Part shown: positions 60,931 through 64,000 of the stretch, in pieces
Layout of the letters: each line of letters opens with the position of its first letter
Position numbering within the stretch: position 1 is the first letter of the stretch
Source of the DNA: Hemibagrus wyckioides
Taxonomy: Eukaryota > Chordata > Actinopteri > Siluriformes > Bagridae
Reading direction: 5' to 3'
NCBI RefSeq assembly: GCF_019097595.1
Contig: NC_080735.1
Coordinates: 14,541,417 to 14,605,416, forward strand
DNA: 64,000 nucleotides
Program-made: the position numbers and the translations under genes
Notes under the pieces: generated by a model
Seen by the model: the letters and a program-made list of their open reading frames with translations, nothing else
The model's database searches: none
Told to the model about the DNA's origin: nothing

Positions 60931-61502
60931 ACATAAACCTTTCATCAGTTTCAACTACAATAATTTACCTTGCCCATGTAATTTAAAATAAAACTCAAAG
61001 AGCACAAAATTATGGAGGAATTGTATTATACAAAAATAAAACAAATTGTCTAGGGCCTAACTTGCAGTTATAGCCTATACTTAACACAATGGGCCAAACT
61101 GGTTGAGTTTATACTCATTCGTGTCAGTTCTGAGAATGCCAAATGAATTGTGGAAAAGATTTAAACTTTCTAATGACGTTTTTGAAGCTTGGCCTAGAAT
61201 GTCAACACGCACTACTTCTATAGAATTGAAATTTGGGGCTGGATTGTAAATGGTGCCTGTTCACATGCTTTTAGTGATGCCATTTCCTCGGCCTGGGGAA
61301 AGAAACCAGAGTACTTGGAGGAAACCCATTAATCACAGAGGTGGGAATTCAAACTCTCAGCTACAGAGGTACGAGGCATACATGCTAACCACTAAGCCAT
61401 AAGCCAACACCTTGTAAAAATGTAACTTTTAAATACATTTCTGTGTGTTTTTACTCATGTTAGCCATGTTTATCTAGGACTAATCTTCCATTGTTTTAAC
61501 TC

Positions 61503-61678
61503 AGGGCAGCACGGTGGCTAGTGGTTAACACTGTTGCCTCACAGCAAGAAGGTCCCGGGTTCGAACAGTCATGTGTTCCCCATGCCTGCGTGGGTTTACT
61601 CTGGGTACTCCGGTTTCCTCCCACAGTCCAAAAACATGTACATTAGGTTGATTGGTAATTCTAAATTGCCCATAGGAG

Positions 61679-61713
<35 letters not shown>

Positions 61714-61862
61714 TTGTCTATCTATGTGTGACCCTGTGATGGACTGGCGACCTGTCCAGGGTGTATCCCTGCCTTTCGCCCAATGTGTGTTGGGATAGGC
61801 TCCAGCAGACCCCCGTGACCCTAATTAGGAATAAAGTGGGTATAGAAAATAGACGAATGGAT
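61503..61862 (+). mobile_element. tRNA-derived SINE, near full length
   Basis: The tRNA-like head has an A-box region (gcagcacggtggctagtggt) and a B box (gggttcgaacagtc, about 61557-61570). The body follows (tactccggtttcctcccaca, gattggtaattctaaattgc), then a (GT)n run at 61680-61711. It ends with a tail reading gggataggctccagcagacc and aataaagtgggtatagaaaa. Confidence 0.75.
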
Positions 61863-61880
61863 GCTTTAACTCATTGTTTG

Positions 61881-61897
61881 AGCGCCATCTGCTGGAG
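61881..61897 (-). promoter_or_regulatory. CTCF-like motif 2
   Basis: Plus-strand AGCGCCATCTGCTGGAGG, on the minus strand CCTCCAGCAGATGGCGCT, is a good match to the core CTCF consensus. It has the same orientation as motif 1, 1.5 kb away, and lies about 200 bp upstream of the CpG-rich eEF1A promoter region. Confidence 0.5.
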
Positions 61898-62089
61898 GAC
61901 ACGGATATTACAGATTTCTGCTTCCAGGAGACGTCATCGGCGGTATCCAAGCCTCCGTACTGCATCTGAGGGAGCCGACCATCGTCAGTATATCCGCGCT
62001 GCTACTGCGTCAGGCCTCCATCGTCGCCTTCAAGGTCGGAAATGACATAAATACAACATATTGTGTTATATATGAATGTTTGTCTGCGC

Positions 62090-62580
62090 CATTGTTGCTC
62101 GTCTCTTCGGTTTAAACAGCAACGCATTTTTCTGCGCGCGCGCGCGTGTTTATGTGTGTGAGGAATGATGAATACAGCCATGTAAGGTGTCGGCTCAGAT
62201 GCATTATTACTAATGATGGTATGAATAAAGCGTCGCTGTTGTTGTTATTGTTTTATGTTATTTATTTATTTATTTTTCTACATGACCTAAAAATGTCGCG
62301 CGCCATGTTGCGGCTGTAATGATGCGCGCGGCGCAATTGCCTTTTGCACGCTCACCGTCATGTGACACGTTTATACACGACAGTTAACATTAACACGTAA
62401 CCGGACAGTTAGACAGGCTATTAACCGGTCATCTGGAGCACGGTGCACGACGTCGAAACGTGTCGCGGTGTATGAAATAGCCGTGAAGCGCGTGCACGTG
62501 CCCGATTTGTTTCGGATTAGAATTTGCCGCAGAGGTGGCTCGCGCGCTTGTTGCCTAGACAACGCAACGGCTGAGGGCAA
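62090..62580 (+). promoter_or_regulatory. CpG-rich promoter region of the eEF1A gene
   Basis: This is a CpG-dense block containing gcgcgcgcgcg (about 62134-62145), gtcgcgcgccatgttgcggc (about 62294) and tgatgcgcgcggcgcaattg. Further on it has a CATGTGAC element and a near X-box, GTTGCCTAGACAAC, at 62550-62563. eEF1A genes normally have a non-coding first exon about 1 kb upstream of the ATG, which fits this position. The start site and first-exon donor could not be fixed. Confidence 0.5.
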
Positions 62581-63616
62581 ACAATTTTTATTTATTCATT
62601 TTAAAGCTTTCTGCTTTTATTCAAGGCCTAGATACGACTGTCTAAAAAATCATATCCAATCCTAGCATCAAAATAAATAAAATATTCCGAAGCCATGACT
62701 AGGAAAGGCCCAGAATGTTTAATTTGTACATAACTCCTCAGGGATAATGGCACAAGGAAAACCAAATAGCAGTCTCTGGGGTGGTGTTACTTAACCTACA
62801 TGTTTTTGGATGGTGTAGGCCTAGATATTTTTGTTTTTCTACAAAATAAAACTTGTAAAAGTCTGTTGAAGATCATTCCTTATAAGCACAACTGTTATTC
62901 ACTTGAGGGTACAATACATGACTTGTAGATTGAGGAGAATGTTAATGGCGGACTTCTCATTGATATTAGCCAAAAAAATATTTCATTAAAAAATCATAAC
63001 TACTTTTACTAAATTTATTTCCATCAGACGAATTTCTGGGATCCATTTTTAGATTTCCCAGCACCCAAACTGAAATATCTGGTATTACATAACAAGCAAA
63101 CCGACCAGATTTTAAGCTTGACTATTGTGGAGTCACAAAAACTGTTCAAGTTAGCGATACGGTTATCAACGATAAAGATATGAACATCTGTGAGATTTGT
63201 TAGCAGTATCATCACACCAGAAAATGTTGTATGGTGTAAATTGCCGGAAAAGGAGAAAAAAACAGCTTAATGTCACCAGCTTTCAGCACAGACAAAACAC
63301 AGACAGAGCTGGTCAAGTTGGTAGATAGCTGCTAGAAAGAAAATAACAGCAGAGCAATGAGGAAATCTCTAAAATTATTTTCCGTCAGTTGATGCTAGAG
63401 TATAAGCTTTTACAACGTGGCAAATGGTCTACTAGCTTGACACCCTCAGCCACTGGTTACTATTTCATTGTATTTCCAGTATCATGGATGGTAACAACTT
63501 GCTGTTCTTATTTATTAAGCTAACATCACATTATGAATAAAGCATATAGTATGTCCAATTAATTATTCAGTTTGTATCTTACTCTAGACTCTAATACCCT
63601 TCTGTAATCTGACTAA

Positions 63617-64000
<384 letters not shown>

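Noticed and set aside
61503..61575. Possible tRNA gene (A and B boxes)
   Set aside because: It does not fold into a full cloverleaf by eye and continues into a typical SINE body. The same applies to 29385-29460.

Overview
This window is vertebrate nuclear DNA, almost certainly from a teleost fish. It has GT-AG introns, frequent (CA)n and tetranucleotide microsatellites, several families of short Tc1-like DNA transposon derivatives, tRNA-derived SINEs and CpG-rich promoter patches. The Tc1-like families would fit an ostariophysan such as a catfish, but that is only a guess. Nothing bacterial or viral was seen.

Layout. (1) 1-10.3 kb is non-coding and repeat-bearing. (2) 10356-22370 (+) is an integrin alpha-6-type gene. 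I reconstructed 24 shared coding exons plus two alternative last exons (A and B cytoplasmic tails), with every splice junction phase-consistent. The first exon (signal peptide and N-terminus) was not found. (3) 22.4-27.9 kb is the tail-to-tail intergenic gap, with 3' UTR sequence, a Tc1-like derivative and a 1.8-kb minisatellite. (4) 27927-52545 (-) is a complete neurabin-type gene. Its 18 coding exons join into one uninterrupted 1502-codon frame. The order is N-terminal actin-binding type region, PP1-docking KIRF, PDZ, coiled coil, SAMD14-like linker and C-terminal SAM domain. A non-coding first exon and CpG-rich promoter are likely near 53.4-53.65 kb. (5) 53.7-62 kb is repeat-rich intergenic DNA with SINEs, an interstitial telomere-like tract and two CTCF-like sites. 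(6) 62.1-64 kb (+) holds a CpG-rich promoter region and the first two coding exons of eEF1A, cut by the window edge.

How the parts relate. The integrin product is a laminin-receptor alpha chain. Neurabin is an actin- and PP1-binding scaffold, and eEF1A is a translation factor. They do not form a pathway, but the integrin/neurabin pair is evolutionarily informative. In human 17q21 the order is ITGA3(+), PDK2, SAMD14(-), PPP1R9B(-). Here the single neurabin gene, whose C-terminal half resembles SAMD14 and whose N-terminal half resembles PPP1R9B, sits in the same order and orientation beside an integrin of the ITGA3/6/7 subfamily. This looks like a duplicated block in which neurabin is one gene and SAMD14/PPP1R9B are its two halves.

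Limits: exon calls come from reading splice signals, frame and remembered family sequences, with no alignment or transcript data. Repeat names are family-level judgements.
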